Numbered from the stretch's first letter, positions 37,968-51,253 are shown. The stretch: DNA of 64,000 nucleotides from Ascidia mentula (GCA_947561715.1 OX387201.1:501001-565000); one strand, 5' to 3'. Program-made: numbers and translations. The notes: a model not told the origin generated them from the sequence alone.

Positions 37968-39422
37968 TTAAAATTCCCCTTCTAAGTCACTCTCTGACAT
38001 CACTACAGGAAAAATTTTCTGAAACAAACTTGTGCATGAATGCATAACCACATGCAAACAGTTTGGCCGCTTGGATGGTTTAAGATGTATAAAGTAGAAG
38101 TATATTGGTATACCAGTCAAAAGGATTGCTGTCCCTATCAGGGATTCAATAGTTTCAGTGAAGAAAGGGACAATAACAAGGAAAATACATGCAGCAGCAA
38201 ATATTATCGGAAAGAAGATATTTACTTTCAATGGTCGGGGCATTTCAGGTCTTGAATATCTAAGATAAATTTGTCCAATGATGGAAAGGCCAACAGTGAG
38301 CCAGTACATAAAGCTGTAATAGTTAATAAGTTGGAATACATCCTTCACACAAAGATAGACCAAGGTCAAACAACCAGATAGCAATAGACTTGGAACAGGT
38401 GTAAATCGATCAGGACTGACCATAGCAAAATAGTCAGGCAGATGTCTTTCTCGAGCTCCAGTAAAGTAGAGTCGTGATGAAGCCATCAAAGAAGAGTTTA
38501 AAGCACCAAACGTTGACATGGCAACCGCAATGGGGATCATCCAGCTTACAACACCAAGAGTTTTATCAGCGAATCCTACGGCGACAGCATCAGAGGCAAT
38601 AATTTCAGCAGGCGTAAGTACAGCATAATAAGCAACATTTGCCAAGAGATAAATGACTGTACAAATAGGTAGAGAAATGTAGATTGCTAAAGGGAGGTTT
38701 CTGTACGGATCCTTTAGTTCTTCCACCATAAAGTTAAGTGTGTCCCAACCTGCATAAGAGTAGAGTCCAGAGTACATGGCAATAGCTATGTTCCCAATGT
38801 TGCTAGTGGTGCCTTCCCAAGGTTTTCCAAATGATCCAACATCAGTGCCAAACTTTGCAAGGGAGACAATGCCAGCAATGATAATTACAATAAGGGCAAT
38901 AACTTTGGCATAAGCAAAGATGTCTTGGATTCGAGTGGCATATCTAACACTCCAGCAATTTGCAAACATTATGATGAACACACAAGCAGCTGCTAACAGC
39001 CTAACTGCCATAAATGGAGGATCACAAGTTGGAAAAAATGGCTGAATTAGATATGTGGAAAATGTTATAGCAATCGCTGCTTGCACTGTGGGTTCAATAA
39101 TCAACACAGAAATCCAAAGACGCATGAACCCAATTAAAGGTCCGAAGGCTTCGAGGATGTAGGCATAGCTAGCTCCAGATTTCACGATGGTTGTTCCAAG
39201 TTCAGCATAACACAGGGCTCCGACCAGTGAAAACACACCACACACACCCCAAATAATCAGACTCAGGGCTGGGGATCCACATTCACGTTGGACTCCTTTG
39301 GGCGTGAGAAATATTCCAGATCCAATGATGTTTCCAACAATGATTGCCACTCCATTGGCTAGAGTGATCTTCCGCTTTAGTTTTATAGCAACATCTGCAC
39401 CAGCTGTCTCATCAGATGACAT
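37968..39422 (-). CDS. SLC7A6/7-like: y+LAT-type amino-acid transporter light chain, copy 1
   Basis: A 484-residue SLC7 light subunit, a plasma-membrane amino-acid exchanger that normally pairs by disulfide with the SLC3A2 (4F2hc) heavy chain. Twelve membrane helices are evident. Key sites: the TM1 substrate loop GNIIGSGIFLTPKGV; the cysteine in FFPTCDPP at the position that bonds SLC3A2; and GWDTLNFMVEE in TM6. The Trp-Asp-Thr there is typical of y+LAT1/2 (cationic/neutral exchange) rather than the GWN of LAT1/LAT2. NYYSFMYWLTVGLS and a short acidic C-tail (ESDLEGEF) also resemble y+LAT members. The coding region is one exon, whereas vertebrate SLC7A7 is multi-exonic. An acceptor-like tattttgcag upstream of the ATG suggests a 5'UTR intron. 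A close paralogue lies 1.2 kb upstream. Confidence 0.92.
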   Translation of the reverse strand: MSSDETAGADVAIKLKRKITLANGVAIIVGNIIGSGIFLTPKGVQRECGSPALSLIIWGVCGVFSLVGALCYAELGTTIVKSGASYAYILEAFGPLIGFMRLWISVLIIEPTVQAAIAITFSTYLIQPFFPTCDPPFMAVRLLAAACVFIIMFANCWSVRYATRIQDIFAYAKVIALIVIIIAGIVSLAKFGTDVGSFGKPWEGTTSNIGNIAIAMYSGLYSYAGWDTLNFMVEELKDPYRNLPLAIYISLPICTVIYLLANVAYYAVLTPAEIIASDAVAVGFADKTLGVVSWMIPIAVAMSTFGALNSSLMASSRLYFTGARERHLPDYFAMVSPDRFTPVPSLLLSGCLTLVYLCVKDVFQLINYYSFMYWLTVGLSIIGQIYLRYSRPEMPRPLKVNIFFPIIFAAACIFLVIVPFFTETIESLIGTAILLTGIPIYFYFIHLKPSKRPNCLHVVMHSCTSLFQKIFPVVMSESDLEGEF

Positions 39423-40601
39423 TTTTAATCTTTTATTGCTCCACTGATTTCAAATAAACCTGCAAAATACACAATTAAAAACTACCACACAAACTCATGT
39501 TACAAAATAGAAAATCCAGTACAAAACTTATTGTAATAGGGTAAGCTTAACCTGAGGTATTTAAGTATGTCATCAAAGCATTAATATGTTTTGTAAAAAA
39601 ATGGCAAAAACAAATGAAAATCTTGATGAGATGAAATAGAAACATCCATGCAGTTTTCGAGATTTGCTACCAATAAAAAGCAAAACACACCTGACAAAAC
39701 ACACATCACATGCACTTCACTAGGTTGTGTGAAACTGAAGAGTGGCCCATGCAACTATGCCACTGTTCCGCTGGCTGGTTTGCTGACTTGGAAAAAATGT
39801 GCACATTCAGCCAGTCATGCTATTGCTCGATCACATGCAATACAAAGGCCCCTTTTTTTCCAAAGCTTTAACTACCACAAGGGACCATAGTGACATCATC
39901 ACTTTGCCAGCATCGTAAATGCACTTTTATGATCCAGTGGAACTGTGATCAAATATCATGCATGCTGTGCTTATTTTTTTATTATTTATTGTCTAATGAA
40001 CACGAAAGTACAGCCTTCCATCCACCAGCAACCTTATCACCACAAAAGTTACATTATTAAAAATTTTTATTAACACCACCTACAGTACCAAAATGTTTTG
40101 TGTCACATTCAGTAAAAGTTTGAACTTGTGCTTTTTGAGTTCAGGTAGGTAAATATTTTTTAAAACAAAATTGAAGGTAAATCTGGGTCAGATTATATAA
40201 ATGTTGACTTTTGCAAAAAAAAAAAATTATAAATGGATAATAAACATGGACGCTAAATTCCAATAACAACTGTAAATTGTGAAAAAACTAAAAGCCAAGA
40301 CAGAGCAAAAACACATATACAACACAAGGAAAATAATCAACATGCTTAAAAACCATCATTTAATGTGCGTCTTCCAGTTATAAGTGTGGCACATGCAAAC
40401 TTATATTTGGCATTGTGTTGGTCACAAGTTTAAGTGAAACTAATGAGGCAATATAAAAAAAAATATTTACAGGTACATATTTATATACATGAATTACTTG
40501 GCACACTTTACACCAAGAAAATATTTTGTGTTTTGGTTAATAATATTACTACAGTATTTATGAGTGCAATGGATACAGTGTTAGCATGCCAAGAGCCATG
40601 T
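39423..40601. other. Spacer between the two transporter genes
   Basis: 5' region of copy 1 and 3' flank of copy 2. AATAAA on the minus strand (TTTATT on plus) occurs at 39978-39983 and 39985-39990, candidate ends for the copy 2 transcript. No coding signal was seen; the 80-codon plus-strand frame at 39648 shows no family features. Confidence 0.5.
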
Positions 40602-42056
40602 TTAAAAATTTCCTTCAATTTCAGTTTCTGAAATAGAAACTGGCAAAATCTTCTGCATTGATCGAGTACATGCCTCCGAAACAGTGGTAAAAATGTTTGG
40701 GCGCTGTGATGGAGAAAGGTGTATGAACAAAAAATACACAGGAATACCTGTAAGAAGAATAGCCGTGCCTACCAGTGATTCAAAAGTATCAGAAATAAAT
40801 GGAACAATTACTAAGAACAGACAAGCAAGGCAAAATATAATAGGAAATGCTATGTTGACTTTAAGGGGGCGAGGTAAATCGGGTTGGGTAAATCGCATAT
40901 AAACTTGACCAACAATCGATAAACCTACAGTTAACCAATACATGAAGCTATAGTAGTTGATTAGGTTAAATACATCGTCAACACATAGAAATAACAAGGT
41001 AAGCCCTCCAGTTAGCAAGAGACTAGGGGCTGGAGTAAATCTTCTTAGACTGACCATGGCAAAATAATCTGGCAAATGACCCTCGCGAGCACCAACAAAA
41101 AACAAACGTGAAGAAGCCATTATGGAAGAGTTCAGACCTCCAAACGTTGACATTGCTACAGAAATGGGGATTATCCAGGCCATTACACCAAGAGTCCTAC
41201 TTGCAAATCCAACTGCAACAGCATCTGAAGCAATTATTTCTGCTGGACTAAGCACAGAATAGTAGGCAATATTTGTCAAAATGTAAATAACTGTACATAT
41301 AGGTAAGGAGATGTATATTGCCAGTGGAAGATTCCTGTAAGGATCCTGAAGTTCTTCCACCATAAAATTGAGTGTATCCCAACCAGAGTAGGCGTACAAG
41401 CCAGAATACATTGCCAGTGCAATGTTTCCAACATCTGTAGTTGTGCCTTGCCATGGTTTTGACAGTGCACCAGATGAAGTTCCATTAAACATGGCAACGA
41501 AACCCATAATGATAATAAGAATGAGAGCAAGGACTTTGGCATACGCAAAGACATCTTGAATTCGTGTACCATACCTTACACTCACACAGTTCATGGCTGT
41601 AATAATGATGACACATGCAGCAGCAAACAAACGCACCGCATAAAAAGGAGGATCGCATGTTGGGAAAAACGGTTGAACCAAGTAGTTGGCAAAGGTGATA
41701 GCAATCGCTGCCTGCACTGTTGGTTCAATGATCAGCACAGAAATCCACAGACGAACAAACCCCACAAGTGGTCCAAATGCTTGCAAAATGTAGGCATAAC
41801 TGGCACCAGATTTAACTATAGTTGTTCCCAGTTCAGCGTAACACAAAGCACCTATAAGTGAGAAGACTCCACAGATCGACCAAATTATGAGACTCAAGCC
41901 CGGGGATCCACATTCTGCCTGAACTCCTTTGGGTGTGAGAAATATTCCAGATCCGATTATGTTACCAACAATCAAACAAACTCCATTGGTTAAAGTAATC
42001 TTCTGTTTCAAATTTACTGACTGTTTGGTTGCTGTAAGATCTTCAGTTGTAGACAT
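40602..42056 (-). CDS. SLC7A6/7-like: y+LAT-type amino-acid transporter light chain, copy 2
   Basis: Tandem paralogue of the gene at 37968-39422, also 484 residues in a single coding exon and aligning without length change. It keeps the same functional sites: GNIIGSGIFLTPKGV in TM1, the heavy-chain cysteine in FFPTCDPP, GWDTLNFMVEELQDPYRNLP in TM6, and NYYSFMYWLTVGLS. Divergence is concentrated in the N-terminus, the loop after TM5 (FNGTSSGALSKPWQG) and the C-tail (ETEIEGNF). Identical length and intronless structure suggest that intron loss came before the tandem duplication. Whether the two copies differ in substrate or tissue cannot be read from sequence. Confidence 0.92.
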   Translation of the reverse strand: MSTTEDLTATKQSVNLKQKITLTNGVCLIVGNIIGSGIFLTPKGVQAECGSPGLSLIIWSICGVFSLIGALCYAELGTTIVKSGASYAYILQAFGPLVGFVRLWISVLIIEPTVQAAIAITFANYLVQPFFPTCDPPFYAVRLFAAACVIIITAMNCVSVRYGTRIQDVFAYAKVLALILIIIMGFVAMFNGTSSGALSKPWQGTTTDVGNIALAMYSGLYAYSGWDTLNFMVEELQDPYRNLPLAIYISLPICTVIYILTNIAYYSVLSPAEIIASDAVAVGFASRTLGVMAWIIPISVAMSTFGGLNSSIMASSRLFFVGAREGHLPDYFAMVSLRRFTPAPSLLLTGGLTLLFLCVDDVFNLINYYSFMYWLTVGLSIVGQVYMRFTQPDLPRPLKVNIAFPIIFCLACLFLVIVPFISDTFESLVGTAILLTGIPVYFLFIHLSPSQRPNIFTTVSEACTRSMQKILPVSISETEIEGNF

Positions 42057-44941
42057 TTTTTTTGGTTTTAAAAGATAAAATGATGGCCTATTCTAAAAAT
42101 GCAGATACACAAAACCATTACACCTATGTTAAAAAGGATAGTGGCGTGCTGAATACCAATACACAAACGTATGGTACAACAACATCCATACTGACAAACT
42201 CTATCAAAATTTAAGTCAAACAAATACATGTAATGTATTACAAACCATCTAATTAAAAATAACGTTTGAAATCGTTTTTAGTATAAACACTTAACAGTAA
42301 TCAGCCCATGATCAACACAAAACAACATACGATGAACCCTGTCCGTTCAAATAACAACGTTCTACAGCACTTCAAACACAGCAAGCTACACTCAGTTCGT
42401 TTCCCCAAGCAAATATGTTGTTTTAGACAAGACCTCGTGGTATAAAACGGATACAGACTCATATACCAGTCGCCCTTACTACGGTAACCGCAAAACACGC
42501 CTTGAGACTTCTTGTGTCACGTTACATCATACTTTAAACAAACGCGCGAACACATGCGTTGCCCTTGGCTGCTTTCGTTTCGGCCAACGTCAGCTGTGGG
42601 TTTGAAAGTACAACGCAACTGACTACAAGGTTGCGGTCCACAACGAAAAACGTTTGTCTTGGTGCGAAATCTACTCAACGTCAATTCGCTCATTGAAAAA
42701 AAACGTGTTTTTACTTTCGGTCACTCCGCCACGAGGCCACGCAGGAAGGTTACTCAAGCGTGATGTGACGTATGCTGTAGTGAAGGAGGCGGAGCGAACC
42801 TCTTTTTTCGCATGGCGCATTTCCTTCGAATTCTGTGAAGCAGATAAGCGAGAACTGAATGAGGAGGTGATGTGGGGAAACCTACCAGTGTAGTTCCTTT
42901 GAAATATCGTGAATACGTCCCATCGGGAAGTTGGTTTCAATGTTGCTGCAGTCGTTTTATTGTATATCAATGAATACACACCTATCATTACCAACCTATT
43001 TACTTTTAATTCTAAAATTTAACAGTGTCTTTGCAGATTTTACAATATTTAATGGGATATTGTTCCAGCTAACCATGGATTGGCAACCATGTTGAACACA
43101 GTGTGTCAGTTTAAGAAATATGTCGAAATGTTCAAAAATTCCCATCATTCGTGTGTAAAAACAACACCATACAGTATTGGAACTTGCCATCTCCCTTGGC
43201 TTGTCATATATCATCACCTCAATCATTGAACTGAACAAACCTGGTCCAAGACCACCACATTTTTCTTGAAATTTTAATCAATAAAGTTTAGCAATTAAAA
43301 GAAAAAGTTCAAAAATTGCAAGAAGATTTTTGCAAGTAGGAGACACAGCGGTGTGGCATCATAAACACAAAGGAAGCAAAATCGCACATTCGGTTTACGC
43401 AAGAAATTTTACAATTTTTTTACAAGCAATTATACTCGTAATATAACCACAATATTATAGTTTTGCCTTCATCCATAAGCAAGAAAGTAAAGGAAAACTT
43501 GCAATCCTATGTTCAAGGCGAAAATGCACAGAATTAAAAAAAGCAAAAAAACATTAAAAATCTTTGGCATACTTTTTCAGAATTTGAGTCCACAATAGCG
43601 CAAATTGGCAAACACAACAGATGTTGGATTTAGAACAATTTCGATGACAAATCGCTACGCGGGACAATTGTGCTTGTATAATCTGTATACCGTCACTTTA
43701 AAACCTGCTAACAGCATTTTAACACTTTTACGCCAAGACAAAGCTGTCTGGGGTTTGAGATAATCAGCAGTTGTTCCAAGCAAACAATCGCACGTTGTTC
43801 TGTAACAATGGTTAACACGCCCACAAAATGGTGCGATAGCAGAGGTCCGTAGCTGATACGCCCTCAATAGGCACTTGCAACGTTTGCGTTTAACAAGTTC
43901 AAACACCTCTTGTAAGAACTTGATCTGTATTATTTGTCGACCCATAACAGTGCGTTGAGAATTGTAAAACGCCCAACAATTTCCGTCGCAAATTATTACG
44001 CTGGTGTTTTTTTGCTTAAATAAGTTTAACTTTTCCATAGTGGTATAAACACCGCAAACAGTAGTTGTAGAACATACCACGCACAAGAATAACGTAACCC
44101 ATGGACATCAATTTGATAAACAAATATTTGCTGTACAGAATTAATATGTGCTGATGTTTAACCTAAAATATCAAATTCTGTATTAGACCGAAGTCGTCGC
44201 TGGATTAAAAAATACCACAAGAAATGCACTAGAAAATATAGCAGTTAGCATCCCTTACACACGTCATCACTTCAGAATGACAATGTGTTTTGACGTGTTT
44301 AAGTGGGCGCGCACACGTGAGTGGTTGTAAAAAAACTGTAAATATTAGCAGTCGGATAATATTTGTACTAGGGCCAACATAAAATACATCCCGTAGCTGT
44401 TACAGATGGAGAAATTGCTTTCCCAACACAACACACGATAGTGGCCAGCAATGCGCCTGCGGTTTGTTGCACATTCAAACTCTTGTGCACCATCTAACGG
44501 TATAAACTTTGCCACATAATTTTACAAACACAAGAAAATAACCTATTAAATCGGACCGCGTAATACCTAACTATAGTTGCATAGTTTTTGCACAAGTAGG
44601 CTAAATCCCAAGTCAGCCTAAGCAAACGATGGTGGTTTGAAGGCTATGGTCGCATTAACATAGAAATCGCATGAACTCCAGTGACGTACCACCAGCATTG
44701 TGATGCACGGTAAAAAAAAAATTAAATATTTTTCTTTAACCTCAAAAACTTGACCAAGGTTCGAATTTCCACGTATTAAGCAGGAAATAAATTAAACACA
44801 AAACTAAAAGATGACCTCAATCGGCTTCGGTTACAATTAGGGAAATGCAGACGACTTCGCCATAGTATTACCTAAATAAACGGGGACCATAAATTACTAC
44901 AAACCAACAAGATGTTGCGCGGATGGAAAGCCAGGATATCA
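42057..44941. other. Intergenic between transporter copy 2 and PEX5
   Basis: 2.9 kb. The left part should hold the promoter and 5'UTR of transporter copy 2; 42540-42900 is more G+C-rich than the rest and has frames open on both strands, as expected for a promoter. The right part is PEX5 3' flank. A 143-codon minus-strand frame (43655-44086) shows no recognisable domain, and I do not call it. Confidence 0.45.
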
Positions 44942-47900
44942 TCAGTCTTGGTTGTTGGTTTTAACAATGTCAACCACATCCGAATCCAGACCATACTTCA
45001 ATGCGAGTTGGTCGAGTTCCCGCCTTTTTACGAGTTCCAGTGACGATTCGTCCTTCAGCATGGACAAGGTCATCCGCAAGGTCGACCAGATGTTGTCGGA
45101 CATTTGGCCCACCTCGCCCTGGGGCCCACGACCACTCCGCTGCGCCACCAGGGCCGTGAGGAAGTGACCCACCGCTTCTCTGTGGCGTCACAAACGAAGT
45201 ATTATTGACAAATTATACCAACATGTTTCACGGTTTGTGTGATAAGTTGCAACCAGGTTTCTTATTATATTGTGCTACCAAGCCATAAATTGTTTCAGCA
45301 TCAAAACATACGACCTGTTTGCGTCAATGACACGAATAAAATGTTTGAACAGCAAACAAAATAACCGCCTGTGCGTGTGTGATAAACCAACAAGGTAACA
45401 ATGTAACTTAACTGGAGACCCAATATTTCATTAAATTTTAATTCTACCTTTGAGCTCCAAGGTTGATGCAACTTATTCCAAGGTTGTATCTTGATCGGAT
45501 GAAACCTGGATTTAATTCCAACGCACGTCTGTAAGCTTGGACAGCCTGAACACAATTCAACAAAAACTTTATGCAAAATAATATAATCCAATTCAGAGAA
45601 AAGTTTGTTTTTATGAAACAGACATAACATAATTGCTGTTTCTGAAATGCCTGCAATTATGACTTACATATTTTAGTGAAATTATGTAATTCTTAGCAGA
45701 GACCAAAAACAACACAAGTTATAAATTAACTTTCGCAAACCTGCTCTGATTTTTGTCCATTAGCTAAAGTGGCGCCTAACTTGTTCCACAATAACGCATC
45801 ATCTGGTCGCACAGCTATGGCAGCCTAAAAAAGGAAATTTCTGTTCATTTAATGCTTTGTAATTATTGCAAAAGAACAACATATACTATCAGTTAGGTAA
45901 TCCCAATTTCTCAAAACAACATAATTTTTAAACCAGATATTTGCAAGGCTTTAAGGTTTAACTGCTAGCTGTGGTTTCAAAATATTAATTACGACCAACC
46001 CTGAAGCAATCGATTGCTTTTTCGTAATCACTTGAAAGATTGAACAAAACTCCGAGTCCACACTGGACGTCCGGGTCCGGGTCGGTTGGCGCCAGACGCG
46101 CAGCCTCCACATAGAGATCTTTTACGTGAAGAAACTTCTCACTGCGATCACATTGGTTCATGTTTATATAACACAGGTTGTAAAAATCTACATATCAGTT
46201 CCATTCTAGGTACAACATCCAATAAATTTTGTAAGTGACATATTTAAAAACTACATAATTCTTCAAGGCAAACATTTGCAGCAATTTTAAAATCTTTTCC
46301 ACTTTGAAACAAAAATCCACTCAGAAATTTTAAGGTTTCCACCTGTTTGAAATTCCACCCCAGTATCCAGGTTCAGGAATTGCTCCAGGATGACTTTTCG
46401 GAACTGTATTCACCAAATCTTTATACCTGAATAACAAACAACCATATAAATTGTATTAATCATATGGGTTATACCTAACTGCGAAAAGTAATTATCATGA
46501 ATGTTACCTTAGAACCATTATTGGTCAATTAGCACATGTTAAAATTCTTTTCACAGTTTGGGTTTGCAGAAATTTTCAAATTCCACAATTTTAACATGAA
46601 ACATTTCAACATATACAGCACTTGAACTGTTTAAAGTCAAACTACATAAAGTTTCGCCGTACTTTGGGTGAGCAGCAATCCACTGTCTTAGTGTGTCACA
46701 CGCTTGTGCTTGCATGGATTCGTTTGTTTGGCTTACAGCGAGTGCCATCAGCGCCGTCATGTTGTGCGGTTCCAGTGCAAGACATCTACACAAATTTCAA
46801 TGCAAGTATTTGAAATCATCGAATATAATGAATTAGATATCAACACAAGTATTGTGTTTCATCAGCCCAGATATTACATTTGTTTTTGGCACTGCAATGC
46901 TCAAAATAATACCATTTTTTACCCTAATTCTGAGAATAAACAGACTGGCCCATAGTGATGAAATCATTGACATGTTTTATTTTGTTAAAACGTTTGGCAA
47001 AAACTTCTATCAACATGTCAATATTTTCAGCACTACAGACCAATCTGTTTAATCTCAGAATTATGAGTAAATCCGTTATTAACGTTGCCTATTTTGCCGT
47101 TGCCTATTTTGCCCTATCTGGTAAAAAAGCAAGTCTGAAACCTGTGAAGAGCGCGGATAGCAGATTGCTCCTGTTCGTTTTGTGCTTGTGTTGTGCCAAG
47201 ATGTTGCCATGCCTACAAAATAACAAACAACTAATATTAATTAAATTTCATCAAACTTTTTATGTTTTTATCTAAAAAAAATTATGTGAACAAATTCCAT
47301 GTCCAATGCAGCATTTAAAAGTTTCCAATTATTGCTAAATTCAATTTTTTATGCTATTTCGTTTGTGATATCAGTTAATGAGGTTGCTTTCATTGGACAG
47401 TAATCTGTTGTCTTCAGCCTTTATATATGTAACAAGTTATTCCCCCCTTTGGATTACAGTCAATGTTACATCACCACTAATGCCATTACTAGAAATGTTA
47501 CAATGACCATTAACACAACAATTATGGGCTCATTGTTCGCAAATAATTGCTTTCCCACCTACAGTGGGGCGATCCTGATCTGGTCTTTGGTAATTTGTCG
47601 TTTCCAGTTTTGGCGAAAGTTGTGGTAACATGTGTTAAATTTATTCATCAATGTATGTTTAGTTTGTATAGACCAAGTTGGCATTAAAAACTCAGCCAAC
47701 AGACCACATCACTGCACACATATACCTCCATGTGCTCTGGTTTCGCTTGAACGGCCGCTTCAAACAGGAGAACTGCATTAGGGAGATCCCCCAGTTTCAA
47801 CCTTTTCAAACCTTCACTGTAGGGATCGGAGAGGTCTTTGAACGGATTGTCGTTGCTGAACTCGTATATCTGAAAAATAACAGGCCTTACTTTCTACAAC

Positions 47901-50900
47901 TGTATGAAATTAATACTCTCAAAACGTTTCTTTAAACATTAAAAAACTATTTTTTTGATCCAAAAACAATTCACTTTTGTAGGATTTCAGGTAGCAACAG
48001 ATGTACATTGATTTAGATTTTAATTATAACTGGGTAAGGATATGGAAATGCACCTTTGAATCAGCTGTAAATTCCTCCAACCAATCCTGTTCATTTGGTT
48101 TCATCGATTCATCCCACTGCTCTTGCAAGTTATTCCAAAACTCTTGATTCTCCTGAAGAAAAATGGACAATTAAAATCGTGATGTAACAAGGTGGTTAAA
48201 AATATTCCTAGTTACGTAAGTTTTTGTATCACAAAAATATCGCGATTCATACATCATAGTTTTGCAATGTTAAAACAAAGTAAATCTATCAGTTGGTTTT
48301 TAAATAAATATAGTTGGGGTTTTCAATCTGGGGTTGCCAATCTTTTGCTTGTCACGCACCAGTTTTTTCACTTTTAATCAAGATGCTACACTATTTTACA
48401 ATGAAAAATCAGGTTTGATATTTTTTATTAGCAGACATGGTTGTTATTCTATCTCTTGTGTTATTCCGTAACCTTTAACTAATTTTTTTAACATTGGTGT
48501 CCGAAAATTTTTAGTTTGCAACCAACTTTATTTTCCATTACATACAGGTTTCATTTCTGTCCCTTCAGCTTTTGCGAACTCGTCAGTCCATTGGTTGGGG
48601 TCAAGGTTCAACTTTTGGTATTCATCCGCCCAATCAACCCCCATCTCTTTCTTCTGTTCATCCTGGAAACAAAGAACAACACACAAGCGCTGATTTAAGA
48701 ATGATTATGACACACACACATGTTATATTGTGGCCAACACCGATCACAGCAAATTATAAAATATAAGACTTGTCAACAACAGTAAGGCATAGAGATTTTT
48801 TCAAAAACATCTTGGATCAGGATTTATCGACCAATTAGCTTTACAGTGAAACACCCACAATTGTTAACTTTGATTCTTGAATCAAACAAATGTGCTGTGT
48901 GTTGTGAAACATGCAGTTTAGATGAAAAAGTGCTTTGCGTGTTCTGTGCACTTTTTATCCGCAAGATTACACCAATCATTGTGACAACAACAAACAGAAT
49001 GGATTAAAAGAAATCAACTTAAACCAGGGTTTTACACGTAACACAAATGTAATTACCAACAGAAAGTCAAAAGCCTTTTAAATAAACAATAGCAAGTTAT
49101 CTTTGCTGCAACCAAGTTAGACGTGTAATAACCAATACCTCATAACACCAGTGATGTAGCAGACAAATTACATTACACTGGATAACAATGAAAACAACAA
49201 TTAAGCATGTGTTTTTTATTGCAGAAGATTTGTGATTGAAGCTAGCATCATCTACACTTTCAACATGATCTCACTTGCAAAAATTCATTGGTCCAAGTTT
49301 GCGAAGTTGCGTTAGGATCGGTTGCAAGATTGGAAACAAATTTCATGAAATTGGTGCCCGCAAGTTTAGGATCTTTTGCAACATCTCTTACCATGTCAGC
49401 AGCTGCCTTCATTAACTCTGTGTCATTCAGTGAAGTCGTATCTTTGATTTCTTGTTCCCTATATTTGACAAATATTACTTTAGCTACTCAAGAAAGGATT
49501 CAAAAGTTCACAGCAAACTAAGCAGAATTTTTAAATTGATAACTGCACTGTTGAGTCTACAGTTTAAATGGTTGCATTGTTTTCAACATGTGTGTTTAGA
49601 TACTGAGTTTACCACCCAAAATGTTTTTACAGTGTATAAAAGCTGTAGCATTGTTAATTAGGAAAGACAAATGCTTTCAACGTATGAACAAGTAACGTTA
49701 CCATGATTGCTCCATGATAGCTTCAGACCTTTCAGCTAAAAATTCATTTGTCAGACTTTCCCCAGTCATCAATGTCCCTGGTAAGTGTAAGAATATTTAT
49801 ATCTATACATATAGCATGGAGCAATTAATGAGCATTCTGTTTGGACTTGTATGGTTTGCCAGCCAAATGGTCGCAAGCTACACTGATGAAATGTCATAGG
49901 CCAAAACAGTGGCCACCTGTATGCAACTCATAGAAGGCAACATTGTTTACACCACCCAAGCAAATCAATAACCACCATAATGAACAGATTAGCCATCATA
50001 CTGTTGTGTGGTTTTGAACATAGGAAAATTCCTGGCATATGTTTATATCTGTTAATCAGTCAGTTTACTCACAGTGAAACAAAAATTGCCACGCTTGAGA
50101 GTGAATGGGCGATTGGTGACATTTTCTCTTATAGTGTAAGTCTGTGTTTGCCAACCATCACCCATCACATTGATTTGCAGGCAACAAATAAATTTGTTTT
50201 TTGTCTGGTTTGTAGGGCGTTGTTAAATGACTAAGGATACAAAATCCTTGATTTACCGCCAGCACCACTGAGGTCAGGGAAGCTGAGAGATGCCAAAAAG
50301 TATGTTTCTCAATGGCAACGTGTAAAAAATAAAATACACAATATTTCCTGTACTCACCTTTCTGTTGGAATTCTGTTGCCCACGCCTCATCCATTGGCTG
50401 GATGACATGTTGTGAACTTGAGTGAGCAATCTCACCCCTCATTTGTCCAAACTCATTTGACCACCTGTCTGCTGCCAAGTCATGTTGAATACCTGAACCA
50501 TAATCATAAAATAATAATAAGTTTATTATAATTTAAACCTGTAATTCTCCATGGCCAGCCTATGTTAATGTCTTTTACTATGTTACAAACATATAACTTT
50601 TTTTCATTAAATGGAGTTCTTCTGGACAGAATCACTTGTTTTTGCTTTACTCACATGTTCTGCTTATTATATACATTTTATAAAAGAAACAGTTTGCAAA
50701 ATTGCCTGAGATTTCCTCAGTTAGCGAATACAAGAATGTTGAGACATGAGATCCTTAATTTAAATAATTGTAAATCAAAACTGGTAAAATATTTTACAAA
50801 CCATTGTGTGGTAACGGTTGATCAAATTTTTGAACTTCTCTGAGAAGTTGGCCCATGTGAAATGTTTGTGGGATGGCGCGCATTCTGGATTGCTGCTCAG

Positions 50901-51253
50901 AAAGGAATTCATCGACAAGGCCTTGCTCACCATGAGGGACTATCAAAATATAAAATTGAAGCTTTAAAACTTTAGGGTATATTATTACAGTTGTATCATA
51001 ATGTATTATTCTTACAATCTACCATATCGGCAACATTGTCTTCACTTAAATATATTCAAAGTTTTTACAAAAATTTAACATCTATATATCCAGTATTTGC
51101 AGAAAAGTAGAACAGCTTAGAATTAGAAGGTATACCCGTTCTCCGTAAACCCTGGTCCCTGTGGGCCGGGTCCCTGGTAAAGTGGCGCGTTGCTCGAAGC
51201 AATGCATTTTGTGTGCCACACTCTCCAGCCACAAGATCTTTCATCGCAGACAT
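44942..51253 (-). CDS. PEX5: Peroxisomal targeting signal 1 receptor PEX5
   Basis: PEX5 binds PTS1 (SKL-type) cargo in the cytosol with C-terminal TPR repeats and docks at PEX13/PEX14 through N-terminal WxxxF motifs. Fifteen minus-strand exons: 51136-51253, 50802-50939, 50358-50492, 49702-49777, 49275-49458, 48546-48662, 48054-48152, 47726-47869, 47142-47212, 46663-46785, 46343-46426, 46000-46141, 45741-45824, 45448-45545, 44942-45179. They total 1,851 bp or 616 residues, in frame; human PEX5 has 639. The N-terminus keeps the cysteine used for ubiquitin-driven recycling (residue 12, VAGECG). Docking motifs: LVDEF, WSNEF, WATEF, LTNEF, WTNEF, WADEY, WTDEF. The TPR region has [25 protein letters not shown], [42 protein letters not shown] and [15 protein letters not shown], all diagnostic. 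SURF6 lies 362 bp upstream on the same strand. Confidence 0.96.

Noticed and set aside
42654..42994. Overlapping plus and minus ORFs near the transporter promoter
   Set aside because: Open on both strands in a G+C-richer promoter-like segment; neither resembles a known protein.
43655..44086. 143-codon minus-strand ORF downstream of PEX5
   Set aside because: No recognisable motif. It lies where PEX5 3' flank is expected, and a frame of this length can occur by chance on 64 kb.
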